Shown: positions 7,755 to 17,451, counted from the stretch's first letter. The stretch: 64,000 nt of DNA from JAFDZO01 sp044226845 (GCA_044226845.1 JBGAGG010000005.1:124001-188000); one strand, 5' to 3'. Notes: a model not told the origin generated them from the letters alone. Numbers and translations: made by a program.

Positions 7755-10124
7755 TTATTTGTATTTAAAATTTAGAAGTCTCAATCCATTTAAGCATACA
7801 AGCACTGTACTTCCTTCATGTCCTACAACTCCCAGTGGGAGAGGAAGTTGAATTCCCAGAACAGAAACAATAAGCACTATAATAACAGCAAGTGAAAAGA
7901 TAAGATTCTGATACACAACTTTTTTTGCTTTACGGCTCAATGCAATTGCATATGGAATTTTTGTTAAGTCATCTGACATAAGAACAACGTCAGCTGTTTC
8001 AAGCGCAACGTCAGTTCCGCCGCCTCCCATAGCAATACCGATATCAGCAGTCGAAAGTGCAGGGGCATCATTAACTCCGTCGCCGACCATAGCAATCACC
8101 CCGAATTTTTTATTCTCTTTTACAATCCTAACTTTATCTTCGGGAAGGAGCTCTGCATAAAAATCATCGAGTCCAAGATTTGTTGCAATAGCTTTTGCAA
8201 CTCGTTTGTTATCTCCTGTCAGCATAATAATTCTTTGCACACCAACTTTTCTGAGTTCTTTAATCACATCTGCTGCATCAGGACGTATAACATCAGCAAT
8301 TGCAATTATACCGATGATAAATGCTTTCCTTCCATTGATAACGGCAACCAAAACTGATGTCTTTCCTTCATTCTGATGCTGCTCAACAACTTTGTATGCC
8401 GTATCTAAATGATGCGTATCGTAATCGTCGAAGAAGTTCAAGCTTCCTACGCATACAGAATTATCTTTTAAATCGGCAATAACCCCTTTGCCCGTTACTG
8501 ACTGAAAATTCTTAACTTCAGGTATTTCAATTTTTCTTGCAATGGCGGATTTTACAATTGCTTGTGCAAGCGGATGCTCTGATTTAGATTCAACTGCTGC
8601 TGCTATGGAAAGCAGTTCGTTCTCTTCACCGCTCCATATAACATATTCAGATACAGGAAGTGGAATAACCTTTACATCGGTAACTTCCGGTTTGCCGAAA
8701 GTAAGCGTACCTGTTTTATCGAAGGCAACAACTTTTATATCGGCAGTCTGCTCTAAGTATGCTCCGCCTTTATATAGAATACCCTTCTTTGCTCCGTTAC
8801 CTATAGCAGAAAGAATAGACGCAGGAGTGCTGATAATCAATGCGCAAGGTGAAGCAACTACCATTAAAGTCATTGCTTTATAAAACACTGTATCGAAGTT
8901 CCCGTGAAAAACAAAGTATGGAATTAAAATCATTAGGAGAGTGAAAAGTATGACTCCCATTGCGTAATACTGCTCGGCTTTATCGAGGAAGCGCTGAGTT
9001 TTTGCTTTTTGATTCTGCGCCTCTTCAACCATCTTGATAATTTTTGCTATGGTGGAATCTTCAGCAAGCCGTGTGACTTTTATTTCAAGTCCGCCTGATT
9101 GATTTATCGTTCCTGCAAAAACTTTGTCACCGAATTTTTTTGATACTGGAAATGATTCTCCCGTCAAAGATGATTCATCCAAAGAAGAATGTCCCTCTAT
9201 AATAACTCCGTCAAGAGGTACTCTCTCACCCGGGCGCATTATTACAATGTCGTTAATTATAATATTTTCAATCGGAAGAATCTTAGTCTCATTCTTTATT
9301 CTTACTAATGCTTCTTTAGGGCGGAGCTTCATTAACGAATCAATTGCCTTACGTGTTCTTCCTATTGCATATGCCTGAAGCATATTGGATAGAGAGAATA
9401 AGAAAAGAAGCATAGCGCCTTCAAACGGAGCGCCTATGTAGGCAGCGCCGAGCGCAGCAAGTATCATTAAAATATCTACATTGATAGTAAGCTCTTTGAT
9501 AGAGCGAATTCCTGCGCGGACACCGTACGTTCCACCCGCTAGATAAGCAAGTAAGTAGATAGGATTATAAATAGTTTTATCAACGCCAAACTTATCTAAA
9601 ATAAATGCAGCCATCATCGCTATAAAAGTAACGATGGTAAAGATAAGCTCGACTTTAGGTGAGTCTAAAAATCTTGTAAAGAAAGACCGGTCATCTTTTG
9701 TTTCATCATTTTTAGATGCAGCAATATGAAGCCCTTCCCGTTTAAAGTTTGCAATTAATTCTTCAGGAGAAATTATCTGATTATCAAAGGTAACAATAAA
9801 TGATTTTGTCAGGAAGCTTGCATTAGCTTCTTTTACTCCATCTATTGCAAGAGCCTTTTTTTCTAATGCAATGCCGCACGCTTCACAAGCTCTGCCGTTA
9901 AGGTGAAGATTACACGTCTGATAATGTGTGACTAATTTATCGGAAAGATTTTGGGCAATTTTTTTTACTTCATCGTTATGAAGTTTTTCCGGATCATAAT
10001 CTATTGTAAGTTTATCACTTACATAATCGAATTTTGAACGAAGAATACCCGGTTCTTTAGACGTAACATCGTCAATTATTTCTGCACAGGTGTGCACTTT
10101 ATTTTCTTCCATATCTTTTGCCAT
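7755..10124 (-). CDS. P1B-4-type heavy-metal-exporting ATPase
   Basis: 789 residues. All P-type ATPase landmarks are visible: SLTGESFP in the actuator domain, the phosphorylated Asp 469 in DKTGTLT, and MLTGDNKRVA and MVGDGVNDAPAL in the nucleotide and hinge regions. The ion-binding helix carries S-P-C (425-427) rather than C-P-C, and the last helix carries H-E-G-S-T (769-773). This combination is diagnostic of the P1B-4 subgroup (Co, Zn, Fe or Cd export). The N-terminus has two HMA-like folds: the first keeps only one Cys (V-H-T-C), the second has C-E-A-C. It is transcribed alone, divergent from tsaC. Confidence 0.93.
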   Translation of the reverse strand: MAKDMEENKVHTCAEIIDDVTSKEPGILRSKFDYVSDKLTIDYDPEKLHNDEVKKIAQNLSDKLVTHYQTCNLHLNGRACEACGIALEKKALAIDGVKEANASFLTKSFIVTFDNQIISPEELIANFKREGLHIAASKNDETKDDRSFFTRFLDSPKVELIFTIVTFIAMMAAFILDKFGVDKTIYNPIYLLAYLAGGTYGVRAGIRSIKELTINVDILMILAALGAAYIGAPFEGAMLLFLFSLSNMLQAYAIGRTRKAIDSLMKLRPKEALVRIKNETKILPIENIIINDIVIMRPGERVPLDGVIIEGHSSLDESSLTGESFPVSKKFGDKVFAGTINQSGGLEIKVTRLAEDSTIAKIIKMVEEAQNQKAKTQRFLDKAEQYYAMGVILFTLLMILIPYFVFHGNFDTVFYKAMTLMVVASPCALIISTPASILSAIGNGAKKGILYKGGAYLEQTADIKVVAFDKTGTLTFGKPEVTDVKVIPLPVSEYVIWSGEENELLSIAAAVESKSEHPLAQAIVKSAIARKIEIPEVKNFQSVTGKGVIADLKDNSVCVGSLNFFDDYDTHHLDTAYKVVEQHQNEGKTSVLVAVINGRKAFIIGIIAIADVIRPDAADVIKELRKVGVQRIIMLTGDNKRVAKAIATNLGLDDFYAELLPEDKVRIVKENKKFGVIAMVGDGVNDAPALSTADIGIAMGGGGTDVALETADVVLMSDDLTKIPYAIALSRKAKKVVYQNLIFSLAVIIVLIVSVLGIQLPLPLGVVGHEGSTVLVCLNGLRLLNFKYK

Positions 10125-10259
10125 AAGTTAATTTCAGCATAAAATCAGTAAAAATTAAGCCCATTATTTCGGATTTATACAGACTGTATCTTAGTAATAG
10201 CATTATGAAAATTTATCCACTATCAAAATTTATTCAATAAAACTATTTTTAAATCAGAA

Positions 10260-11183
10260 ATGACTCAAATTATAACTGATATTAACTTAGCAGCCGATGA
10301 AATTCTGAAAGGAAATATTGTAGGCATACCGACTGAAACCGTTTACGGACTCGGCGCAAATGCGCTTGATGCAGACGCAGTAATAAAAATATTTGAAGCG
10401 AAGGATAGACCGAGATTCAATCCGCTGATTGTCCACTTTTTATATAAAGATAATCTTGATGAATACGTTGAAAAAATTCCTGATAGTTTTTTAAAACTTT
10501 ATGAAAAATTTTCTCCGGGACCGATAACTTACGTTCTAAAAAAGAAGAAGATAATTTCTGATATTGTAACTGCGGGAAATGAAACTGTTGCTGTGAGATT
10601 TCCGTCACATAAAGTATTCAGAGAGCTGCTGGAAATTATAAAGGTTCCGGTTGCGGCTCCGTCTGCAAATCGCTTCGGGAGAATTTCTCCGACCTGCGCT
10701 GAAGATGTTGTAAAAGAAATGGAAGACAAATTGAAGTATGTATTAGATGGTGGAAACTCAGATGTAGGAATTGAATCAACCGTTGTTGATTTATCGGGTG
10801 AGCTGCCTGTTGTACTGCGGCACGGATATATAAGCGAAGAAGAAATTGAAACTGTGATTGGAAAGACGGGCAAAGTTGAAACTGGAAAAAGAGTTTCGGA
10901 AAAGATAAATTCACCCGGAATGCTATTAAATCACTATGCGCCTCATACACCATTGGTAATAGTCGAGCACTTAAGTGATCTGGACAGATTTGAAGGTAAA
11001 AATTACGGAATACTTGACCTGAATAAATATTCAGATCTGAAAGAAGCGGCGAAGCATTTGTTTTCAGATTTAAGAAGACTGGACGAAAAAGGATTTGAAA
11101 TGATTCTCGCCGCAAAAGTGAAAGATGAAGGAATCGGTATTGCAATTAATGACAGACTCGAAAAAGCACGTTTTAAAAATTAA
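10260..11183 (+). CDS. tsaC: L-threonylcarbamoyladenylate synthase (Sua5/YrdC)
   Basis: 307 residues, so the two-domain Sua5 form rather than the short TsaC. Residues 1-200 are the YrdC domain (GIPTETVYGLGANALDADAVIKIFEAKDRP, FSPGPITYVL, VAVRFPSH, APSANRFGRISPT), which makes threonylcarbamoyl-AMP from Thr, bicarbonate and ATP for the t6A modification of ANN-decoding tRNAs. The C-terminal part (GMLLNHYAPHTPLVIV) is the Sua5 domain linker and cap. It starts a three-gene run; the next ATG is 3 bases after the stop. Confidence 0.95.
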   Translation: MTQIITDINLAADEILKGNIVGIPTETVYGLGANALDADAVIKIFEAKDRPRFNPLIVHFLYKDNLDEYVEKIPDSFLKLYEKFSPGPITYVLKKKKIISDIVTAGNETVAVRFPSHKVFRELLEIIKVPVAAPSANRFGRISPTCAEDVVKEMEDKLKYVLDGGNSDVGIESTVVDLSGELPVVLRHGYISEEEIETVIGKTGKVETGKRVSEKINSPGMLLNHYAPHTPLVIVEHLSDLDRFEGKNYGILDLNKYSDLKEAAKHLFSDLRRLDEKGFEMILAAKVKDEGIGIAINDRLEKARFKN

Positions 11184-11186
11184 AAG

Positions 11187-12458
11187 ATGCCTGAAAGAAT
11201 AATAATAGAGTTTCCCGAAGACGAAAAAAGTGATAAGCTGGAAATAGATATCAATCATGATATTAGGGATGACGTATATGTCGCTCCGGTTGAGCCAAAG
11301 ATAAATCATGAAGAGAATAACAGAAAAAATATTTTAGATTCAAAGTTAAACTCATTTTACAAGGGCAGTGCTAATCTTAACGGATTTTTCAAAAGCGATT
11401 TAAAATTTCCCGAGGGAATAGATAAAAGTTTCAGAAGAAAGCATCACCTCGAAATTAAAGATAATTTTTTAAATTCTGTTTTAGAAAACAACAAATATTT
11501 TATTTTATCCTCAACATCAGGAAACGTTTATTTTATAGACAGGTTTGATTTCTCCGTAAAAAATAAAATCTTCATAGAGGAAAATGTATTTGAGAAGACG
11601 GGATTAGTTGTTGATAATAGGATTTTTGTTAACTCAGTTAAGAACATTTTTGAGTTTAAAGAAGAAGGAGGCGCTGATAACGAAGTATTTTATGACGCCA
11701 TTTACTCCAGCGAGCGTGATTTTTTTATATGGAGCAATCTCAACCGATGCAAGAACTTAATTTTATTTCTTGAGTACAATCCCGAATCAAAAAAAGCATT
11801 ACTGAAAATAATTGATACGGCAAATCATTTTTCGATTACTGAGTTTGAATTTATTTCAAATGATTTTCTCTCTGACAGCATTTGTATCGGTGAAGGCATG
11901 GCTTATGTTCTGAATGATGATAAGATATTAATATGTGATTTGATGACGATGGATTTCAGGGAGATAAAAGTTGATACTCCGGGATTTTCAACCTCACATT
12001 TTCTTTTTCAGAATTACAAATTGTACTTTGCAAAGGATTTACAGGAATTGTTTTATGTAAGCTCTTCCTCTAAAGAAAGCGCATATAAGTACAGCGGAAT
12101 AAAGCTGAATTATATAAACTCGCTTGAGGGATACGGTGAGAATTTATTCGTAGGAACAATTGACGGATGGAAATGCTATAAGAATAACGGACTGCTTGTT
12201 TATTCGTTTGACGATGAGTATGAAAATAAAGTCGAGTGCTGCAATGAAAATCTTGTTGTGATTGTTAAAAAGAATAAATTTGTGATACATAATCTTAACA
12301 GATTTCAGGAGGCGGAGAGCAGGACGGTTTCTTCGACAGGAAGAGATGAATGCGATGATATAGTTTCGGTGATAATAAGCTTTAACAATTTAATTGTGCT
12401 TACAAAGGACGGAGTCATCGAGCTTTATGCCGATGATAATCTTAATATTCATATTTAA
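11187..12458 (+). CDS. unknown protein with beta-propeller-like repeats
   Basis: 423 residues without signal peptide or membrane helix. After a charged, probably disordered N-terminus of about 50 residues, the chain consists of short strand-like blocks with a recurring pattern (KYFILSSTSGNVYFIDRF, NLFVGTIDGWKCYKNN, NLIVLTKDGVIELYADD). These look like propeller blades that report a value, but no named family is recognisable. It follows tsaC by 3 bases and precedes the von Willebrand A gene by 20 bases, so all three are likely co-transcribed. A structural or scaffolding partner of the vWA protein is a guess. Confidence 0.75.
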   Translation: MPERIIIEFPEDEKSDKLEIDINHDIRDDVYVAPVEPKINHEENNRKNILDSKLNSFYKGSANLNGFFKSDLKFPEGIDKSFRRKHHLEIKDNFLNSVLENNKYFILSSTSGNVYFIDRFDFSVKNKIFIEENVFEKTGLVVDNRIFVNSVKNIFEFKEEGGADNEVFYDAIYSSERDFFIWSNLNRCKNLILFLEYNPESKKALLKIIDTANHFSITEFEFISNDFLSDSICIGEGMAYVLNDDKILICDLMTMDFREIKVDTPGFSTSHFLFQNYKLYFAKDLQELFYVSSSSKESAYKYSGIKLNYINSLEGYGENLFVGTIDGWKCYKNNGLLVYSFDDEYENKVECCNENLVVIVKKNKFVIHNLNRFQEAESRTVSSTGRDECDDIVSVIISFNNLIVLTKDGVIELYADDNLNIHI

Positions 12459-12478
12459 TTCATTCTATAGAATATAAA

Positions 12479-14119
12479 ATGAAAAAGTTTTTTATAATAA
12501 TATTTATTCTGTGCGCATTGACTGCATCTGCAAAGGACGGCGGCAATTTTGTGTTCATGTTCGATAACTCGGGCAGTATGTCAGGATATTATCGCGAATC
12601 AAACAGCGCATTCAAGCTCTTTGCAAAGGCATTGATGAAAAATTCTCTTAAGCCGGGTGATAATGCAAGTGTAATGCTTTTTACGAAGTCAGATGCATCA
12701 AGAAAAATTGAATCACCGAAAGTGTTATTCAGTGGTCCTTCTCCAAATTTCAATGCAGACGGAGTAATAAAAGATTTTAATCTAATGCGCGGTAAGGATG
12801 GTGATTTTGGAACAACGGATTTAATAGAGGCGCTTGATAAGGGAATCGCAAGTCTTGACGGTAATACGGGAATAATCTGGCTCATAACTGATAATATAAA
12901 TGATAACAGCGGCAGTGGAGACTCGTCTTATCAGAACACACTTGCATTTTACCAGAAACTGCGAGGTGATGCTAATATTAAAAAAATTATGCTTTATCCT
13001 ATCCCGGAAAAAGTTACAGAGGCAGGATATTCTTCTAACGGCTATGTCGCCTATGCAATCGTTTACTCCAAAGAAAAATTTACGCAGTTGCAATACGAAG
13101 TTTTTGATAAGATGATAAGAGATGTCGGCATTAAGCAGAAAGCAATTACATTAAAGCCGCAGGATATAGGAACAATTGTATTACAGCCGCGGGTAGCAAC
13201 GGGAAGAGTTACCGAAGGGAAATTGTTTTTTGACGGCAAGACATTAAGAGGATTCGGATTTGAAGAGGGCGAGAAAGTAAGAGAAACGTTCAATGATCTT
13301 TCATTGAAATCAAATTTATATCCTTATGTCATAAAGAGCGCGAACCTGAATGTTCATCTGGATGATTTTAAATCTTCGGATTACTCGGTGAAATCATTGG
13401 GCACGCAGCAGATAACTCCTTCAACGGTAAGCAACGTTTCTCCCGAGGGAGAAGTAACGGGTTTCAATTTGATTTTTAATCTGCCGGAAATCACTCCGAC
13501 ATTTTCATTCAATACAATTTTCAAAGAAGATTTTTCCATAGGAGGGAATCTCGTTCTTGAAGTTACTCAGACTGACATAGCTCTTGATCAGAATTATATT
13601 AACAGCTTTAAAGATTTATTCGCTTTGCAATCCATTCCTGAAATTTTCCAGCCGTCGTTGAAGGATAAAAAAATTGTAACGACTATTCCGCTCGAGATAA
13701 AAATGAAATACGGCCCGTGGAGATTATTTGTTCTTATTGGATTAATAACACTCGTCGTTCTCACTCTTGTCTTCTTTGTAATAATGTTAATGAAGAAGAA
13801 ATGCTTTACGCTGGTAATCGATAACAGAGACGAGCAGGATATTTGCCTCAGCGCATTTTCATCTTATAATGTTTCTTATAATTATTCTTTAAATCTTGGA
13901 GTGCTGAAAAAGAGTTTATTCGGAAGAATAAAATTTGTGTATTCAAAATTTACAACTGAGCCCGGAAGAACAGTTATGATGTCAGATAACTTATCAATTC
14001 CCGTTGAATACGAAGATGAAAATTTTAAGAAGACATCGGTTCAGATAATGATAAAAGAGAATTCAAGGAAGTCAGAAGGTGCAACTTATTCTGATGACGG
14101 ACAGGGCGGAATTTACTAA
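12479..14119 (+). CDS. membrane-anchored von Willebrand factor A protein
   Basis: 546 residues. An N-terminal signal peptide (to about residue 18) is followed at once by a vWA domain whose MIDAS motif is D29-N-S31-G-S33, with the Thr of DFGTTDLIEAL and Asp in WLITDN as further metal-site elements. A middle beta-rich part has no family I recognise. A single membrane helix lies at about 416-437, followed by KKK and a cytoplasmic tail of about 105 residues. The vWA domain would thus face the periplasm. A 12-bp palindrome, ATTCTATAGAAT, sits 5 bases before the start. Role unknown; vWA proteins usually mediate metal-dependent protein contacts. Confidence 0.85.
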   Translation: MKKFFIIIFILCALTASAKDGGNFVFMFDNSGSMSGYYRESNSAFKLFAKALMKNSLKPGDNASVMLFTKSDASRKIESPKVLFSGPSPNFNADGVIKDFNLMRGKDGDFGTTDLIEALDKGIASLDGNTGIIWLITDNINDNSGSGDSSYQNTLAFYQKLRGDANIKKIMLYPIPEKVTEAGYSSNGYVAYAIVYSKEKFTQLQYEVFDKMIRDVGIKQKAITLKPQDIGTIVLQPRVATGRVTEGKLFFDGKTLRGFGFEEGEKVRETFNDLSLKSNLYPYVIKSANLNVHLDDFKSSDYSVKSLGTQQITPSTVSNVSPEGEVTGFNLIFNLPEITPTFSFNTIFKEDFSIGGNLVLEVTQTDIALDQNYINSFKDLFALQSIPEIFQPSLKDKKIVTTIPLEIKMKYGPWRLFVLIGLITLVVLTLVFFVIMLMKKKCFTLVIDNRDEQDICLSAFSSYNVSYNYSLNLGVLKKSLFGRIKFVYSKFTTEPGRTVMMSDNLSIPVEYEDENFKKTSVQIMIKENSRKSEGATYSDDGQGGIY

Positions 14120-14280
14120 GTTTTTGTTATCAAAATTTATCTGCAAAATAACAAATCAAAATCGATTAAATACTGTAATTATAGTGTTTAACTCGAATTT
14201 ATACCATTCTTTATGAATTGATTTCCCTTGATTATTAGGTTATTTTTAATATTTTCCAAAACAAACCATTCTATTTACAA

Positions 14281-15567
14281 ATGCCCGCAATTTTAGATAT
14301 TCACTCAAGACAGATTTTAGATTCACGTGGTAATCCCACTTTAGAAGTTGATGTAGTGCTCGAAGACGGAACCTTAGGGAGGGCCGCAGTCCCGTCCGGC
14401 GCATCTACAGGGGAAAGAGAAGCAGTTGAATTACGCGACGGTGATAAGAAAAAATATTTAGGTAAAGGTGTTTTGAAAGCAGTAAAAAATGTTAACACAA
14501 CTATTGCAAATAATTTATTAGGATATGATTCATTAGATCAGACAGGACTTGATGAGATATTAATTGAACTGGACGGAACTGAAAATAAATCAAAGCTCGG
14601 CGCAAACGCTCTGCTCGGAGTTTCAATGGCAGCTGCTCACGCAAGCGCAAATCATTTAAACATTCCGCTTTATAAATACATCGGCGGCGTGAATGCGAAA
14701 ACACTTCCCGTCCCTATGTGTAATATCATCAACGGTGGTAAGCATGCTGATAACACAGTTGACTTTCAGGAGTTTATGATTATTCCTACCGGCGCAAAAA
14801 CTTTTTCAGATGCGTTAATGAGCTGTGTGGAAGTTTTTCACAGCTTAAAAAATGTTTTGCACAAACAAAACGCCAGCACATCAGTCGGTGATGAAGGCGG
14901 CTTTGCTCCGAATTTAAAATCGAACGAAGAAGCCATCGAAGTTATTCTTGATGCGATTTCAAAAGCAGGCTACAAAGCAGGCAAAGATTTTTATTTAGGA
15001 TTAGACGTTGCTTCTTCTGAAATGTGGAGAGGAAAAGGAAAGTATGAATTTTATAAATCACACCTTCCTACAAAAACATCTTCGCAGATGGTTGACCTTT
15101 ACGCAAAACTTGTGAAGGATTATCCTATCATTTCTATCGAAGACGGTATGGCTGAAAATGACTGGGACGGATGGAAAGAGTTAACGGATGCATTAAAAGG
15201 AAAAGTACAGTTAGTCGGTGACGACCTTTTTGTAACTAACACTTCAATTTTCTCAAAAGGAATTGAGAAGGGAATTGCAAACTCAATCCTTATCAAAGTA
15301 AACCAGATCGGAACACTTACTGAAACTCTTGACGCAATTGAAATGGCAAAAATAAATAATTACACTGCCGTTATCTCTCACCGAAGCGGTGAAACTGAAG
15401 ATACTACAATTGCCGACCTTGCAGTTGCTACTAATGCAGGGCAGATAAAAACAGGTTCGCTTTCAAGAACTGACAGAGTTGCTAAGTACAACCAGCTTAT
15501 CAGAATAGAAGAAGAGCTTGGCTACAGCGCGCAGTATCCGGGAATCAAAGCGTTTTACAATTTATAA
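14281..15567 (+). CDS. eno: enolase
   Basis: 428 residues, full length. It interconverts 2-phosphoglycerate and phosphoenolpyruvate in glycolysis. Visible landmarks are the N-terminal ILDSRGNPTLEVDV, the Mg-site stretches VGDEGGFAPNL, ISIEDGMAENDWDGW and LVGDDLFVTN, the catalytic-Lys segment SILIKVNQIGTLTET and the C-terminal SHRSGETEDTTIADLAV with GQIKTGSLSRTDRVAKYNQL. A 161-base leader separates it from the vWA gene, and a terminator follows, so it is probably a single-gene transcript. Confidence 0.98.
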   Translation: MPAILDIHSRQILDSRGNPTLEVDVVLEDGTLGRAAVPSGASTGEREAVELRDGDKKKYLGKGVLKAVKNVNTTIANNLLGYDSLDQTGLDEILIELDGTENKSKLGANALLGVSMAAAHASANHLNIPLYKYIGGVNAKTLPVPMCNIINGGKHADNTVDFQEFMIIPTGAKTFSDALMSCVEVFHSLKNVLHKQNASTSVGDEGGFAPNLKSNEEAIEVILDAISKAGYKAGKDFYLGLDVASSEMWRGKGKYEFYKSHLPTKTSSQMVDLYAKLVKDYPIISIEDGMAENDWDGWKELTDALKGKVQLVGDDLFVTNTSIFSKGIEKGIANSILIKVNQIGTLTETLDAIEMAKINNYTAVISHRSGETEDTTIADLAVATNAGQIKTGSLSRTDRVAKYNQLIRIEEELGYSAQYPGIKAFYNL

Positions 15568-15588
15568 TTCTTAAAAAGAAATTAACGA

Positions 15589-15620
15589 AAACGTCTTTCA
15601 TTAAGCTATGAGAGACGTTT
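15589..15620 (+). terminator. terminator after enolase
   Basis: A 13-bp stem (AAACGTCT then TTCAT / ATGAG then AGACGTTT, one G-T pair) has the loop TAAGCT and is followed by TATATTTT. It lies between eno and queA. Confidence 0.7.
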
Positions 15621-15644
15621 ATATTTTAAAATATATTATACAAA

Positions 15645-16622
15645 ATGAAACTTTCACAATTTAAGTACCCAATTCCAAAGAACCTGATAGCAAAAGCCCC
15701 TAAAGCTCCACGCGATATGGCTAAGATGATGGTATTGAACAGAGAAGATGAATCAATCCTTACTTCAAAATTCAAAAGCATTGTTGATTACGTTAACGAA
15801 GGTGACGTAATTGTTATGAACGACTCTAAGGTTTTCCCTGCGAGAATGTTCGGAACAAAGGAAAAAACAAGAGCGAAGATTGAAGTGTTTTTATTAAGAC
15901 AACTGAATGCTGAAGAAAATATCTGGGACGTTGTTGTTGACCCTGCAAGAAAAGTTAGAATAGGGAACAGAATATTTTTTAATAAAAATCTTTATTGTGA
16001 AGTTATCGATAATACAACTTCCAGAGGAAGAATTGTAAGATTTAATGTTACTGAAGATTTTTCTAAAGTGATTGATAAGCTGGGTAAGACTCCCCTGCCT
16101 CCGTACATTAAAAGAGAGCCGACTGAAAAAGATAAAGCAGATTATCAGACAGTGTTTGCAAAGAACGTGGGTTCAGTTGCAGCGCCGGCATCAGGCCTTC
16201 ATTTTACACCTGAGCTTTTAAAGAAATTAAAAGATAAGGGTGTTAAGCTTGCATATATTACTTTGCATGTGGGATTAGGAACATTCAGATTAGTAGAGGT
16301 AGAAGATTTATCGAAGCACAGAATGGATTCAGAATATTTTGAAATCACGAAGGAGAATGCAGATATAATTAATAATGCAGTTACAAAAAAAGGAAAACTT
16401 GTTGCAGTGGGAACATCTGTTGCAAGAGTACTTGAGGCAAACATCGTAACTACAAAAACAATCCGACATGGGAAAGGCTGGACAGATAAATTCATACATC
16501 CGCCGCACACACTTAGAGTTGTTGATAAGCTTATTACAAACTTCCAGCTTCCGCAAAGTACATTGCTTATGCTTGTATGTTCATTTGCAGGAAGAGATTT
16601 TATTATGAAGGCATATAAATAA
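15645..16622 (+). CDS. queA: S-adenosylmethionine:tRNA ribosyltransferase-isomerase
   Basis: 325 residues. QueA transfers and isomerises the ribosyl part of SAM to 7-aminomethyl-7-deazaguanine in tRNA, forming epoxyqueuosine. The family signatures MNDSKVFPARMFGTK, GKTPLPPYIKREPTEKDKADYQTVFAKNVGSVAAPASGLHFTPELL and ITLHVGLGTFRLVE are all present, as is the C-terminal NFQLPQSTLLMLVCSFAGRD. The length matches the roughly 340-356 of other bacteria. It is flanked on both sides by terminators; no other queuosine gene lies in the window, though folE2 nearby could supply the pterin/deazaguanine precursor. Confidence 0.97.
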   Translation: MKLSQFKYPIPKNLIAKAPKAPRDMAKMMVLNREDESILTSKFKSIVDYVNEGDVIVMNDSKVFPARMFGTKEKTRAKIEVFLLRQLNAEENIWDVVVDPARKVRIGNRIFFNKNLYCEVIDNTTSRGRIVRFNVTEDFSKVIDKLGKTPLPPYIKREPTEKDKADYQTVFAKNVGSVAAPASGLHFTPELLKKLKDKGVKLAYITLHVGLGTFRLVEVEDLSKHRMDSEYFEITKENADIINNAVTKKGKLVAVGTSVARVLEANIVTTKTIRHGKGWTDKFIHPPHTLRVVDKLITNFQLPQSTLLMLVCSFAGRDFIMKAYK

Positions 16623-16633
16623 ATTATTTTAAG

Positions 16634-16670
16634 GGCGGAGTTTTATTGTAAGACTTCGCCTTTTTATTTT
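16634..16670 (+). terminator. terminator after queA
   Basis: An 11-bp stem (GGCGGAGTTTT / AAGACTTCGCC, two G-T pairs) with a 5-base loop is followed by TTTTTATTTT, just before the ispD start at 16681. Confidence 0.8.
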
Positions 16671-16680
16671 CATTTTTGAA

Positions 16681-17346
16681 ATGAAACATATCCTAATCAT
16701 TCCGGCTTCGGGCTCGGGCATCCGCTTCGGCTCAAAAACCCCAAAACAATTTTTAAAATTTGACGGCAAAGAAATTATTGCTCATACTATTGAGCGGTTT
16801 CATTCGTTAAAAATTATAGATGAAATTTATATAGCTGCGCAGGCTGATAACTTTGATAAGATTAAAAAAATTATTTCAAAAAATAATTTTAAGAAAGTAA
16901 AAAGCATTGTTGAAGGCGGGGAAACCAGGCAGGCATCGGTGTTCAACGCTCTGAATGTTATTGAATGTGAAAAGAACGATGTAATAATGGTTCATGATGC
17001 TGTGCGTCCCTTTTTATCGAAGAAACTGATTGTTAATTTGATAGAGGAATGTCATAAGTCAGGCGGAGTGATTCCGGGGATAAAAATAAGTGATACGGTA
17101 AAGCGGACAGATGAAAAGCAGTTCATACAAAAAACTCTTTCGAGGGAAAATTTGTGGACGGTACAGACTCCACAGGTATTCAGATGCGATATAATAAAAA
17201 ATTCTTTTGCTAAGGCAGTAGCGAAAAATTTTATAGGAACTGATGAAGCAGCAGTGGTTGAATTTGCAGGGTATCCTGTGAAAATCATTCAGGGTGAAAA
17301 GCAAAATATTAAAATTACACATAAAGAAGATTTGAAGTTTCATTGA
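16681..17346 (+). CDS. ispD: 2-C-methyl-D-erythritol 4-phosphate cytidylyltransferase
   Basis: 221 residues. IspD joins CTP and MEP in the non-mevalonate isoprenoid pathway. The N-terminal nucleotide loop (IIPASGSGIRFGSKTPKQFLKFDGK), GGETRQASVFNAL and VMVHDAVRPFLS are the usual conserved blocks; VQTPQVFRCDII and the C-terminal KITHKEDLKF close the fold. The usual A-A-G at the start of the glycine loop is P-A-S here. ispF (49.4 kb) and ispG (31.5 kb) are elsewhere in the window, so the pathway genes are dispersed. Confidence 0.95.
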   Translation: MKHILIIPASGSGIRFGSKTPKQFLKFDGKEIIAHTIERFHSLKIIDEIYIAAQADNFDKIKKIISKNNFKKVKSIVEGGETRQASVFNALNVIECEKNDVIMVHDAVRPFLSKKLIVNLIEECHKSGGVIPGIKISDTVKRTDEKQFIQKTLSRENLWTVQTPQVFRCDIIKNSFAKAVAKNFIGTDEAAVVEFAGYPVKIIQGEKQNIKITHKEDLKFH

Positions 17347-17347
17347 A

Positions 17348-17451
17348 ATTTAACCGCAAAGACCGCAGAGGCTGATTTCAAAGTTCGCAAAGAAAAAAGT
17401 AAAATGGGCTTTGCGATTTTTGATTACTCTTAGCGCTCTTTGCGGTTAAAT
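17348..17451. repeat. nested palindromic intergenic repeat of the CGCAAAG type
   Basis: A perfect 15-bp inverted repeat (ATTTAACCGCAAAGA at 17348-17362, complement at 17437-17451) encloses a second one, TCGCAAAG / CTTTGCGA (17385-17392 and 17409-17416). The wording resembles a dispersed intergenic repeat seen in many bacteria. A diverged relative is at about 47.57-47.67 kb. It could fold as a long hairpin between ispD and the esterase gene. Confidence 0.7.
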
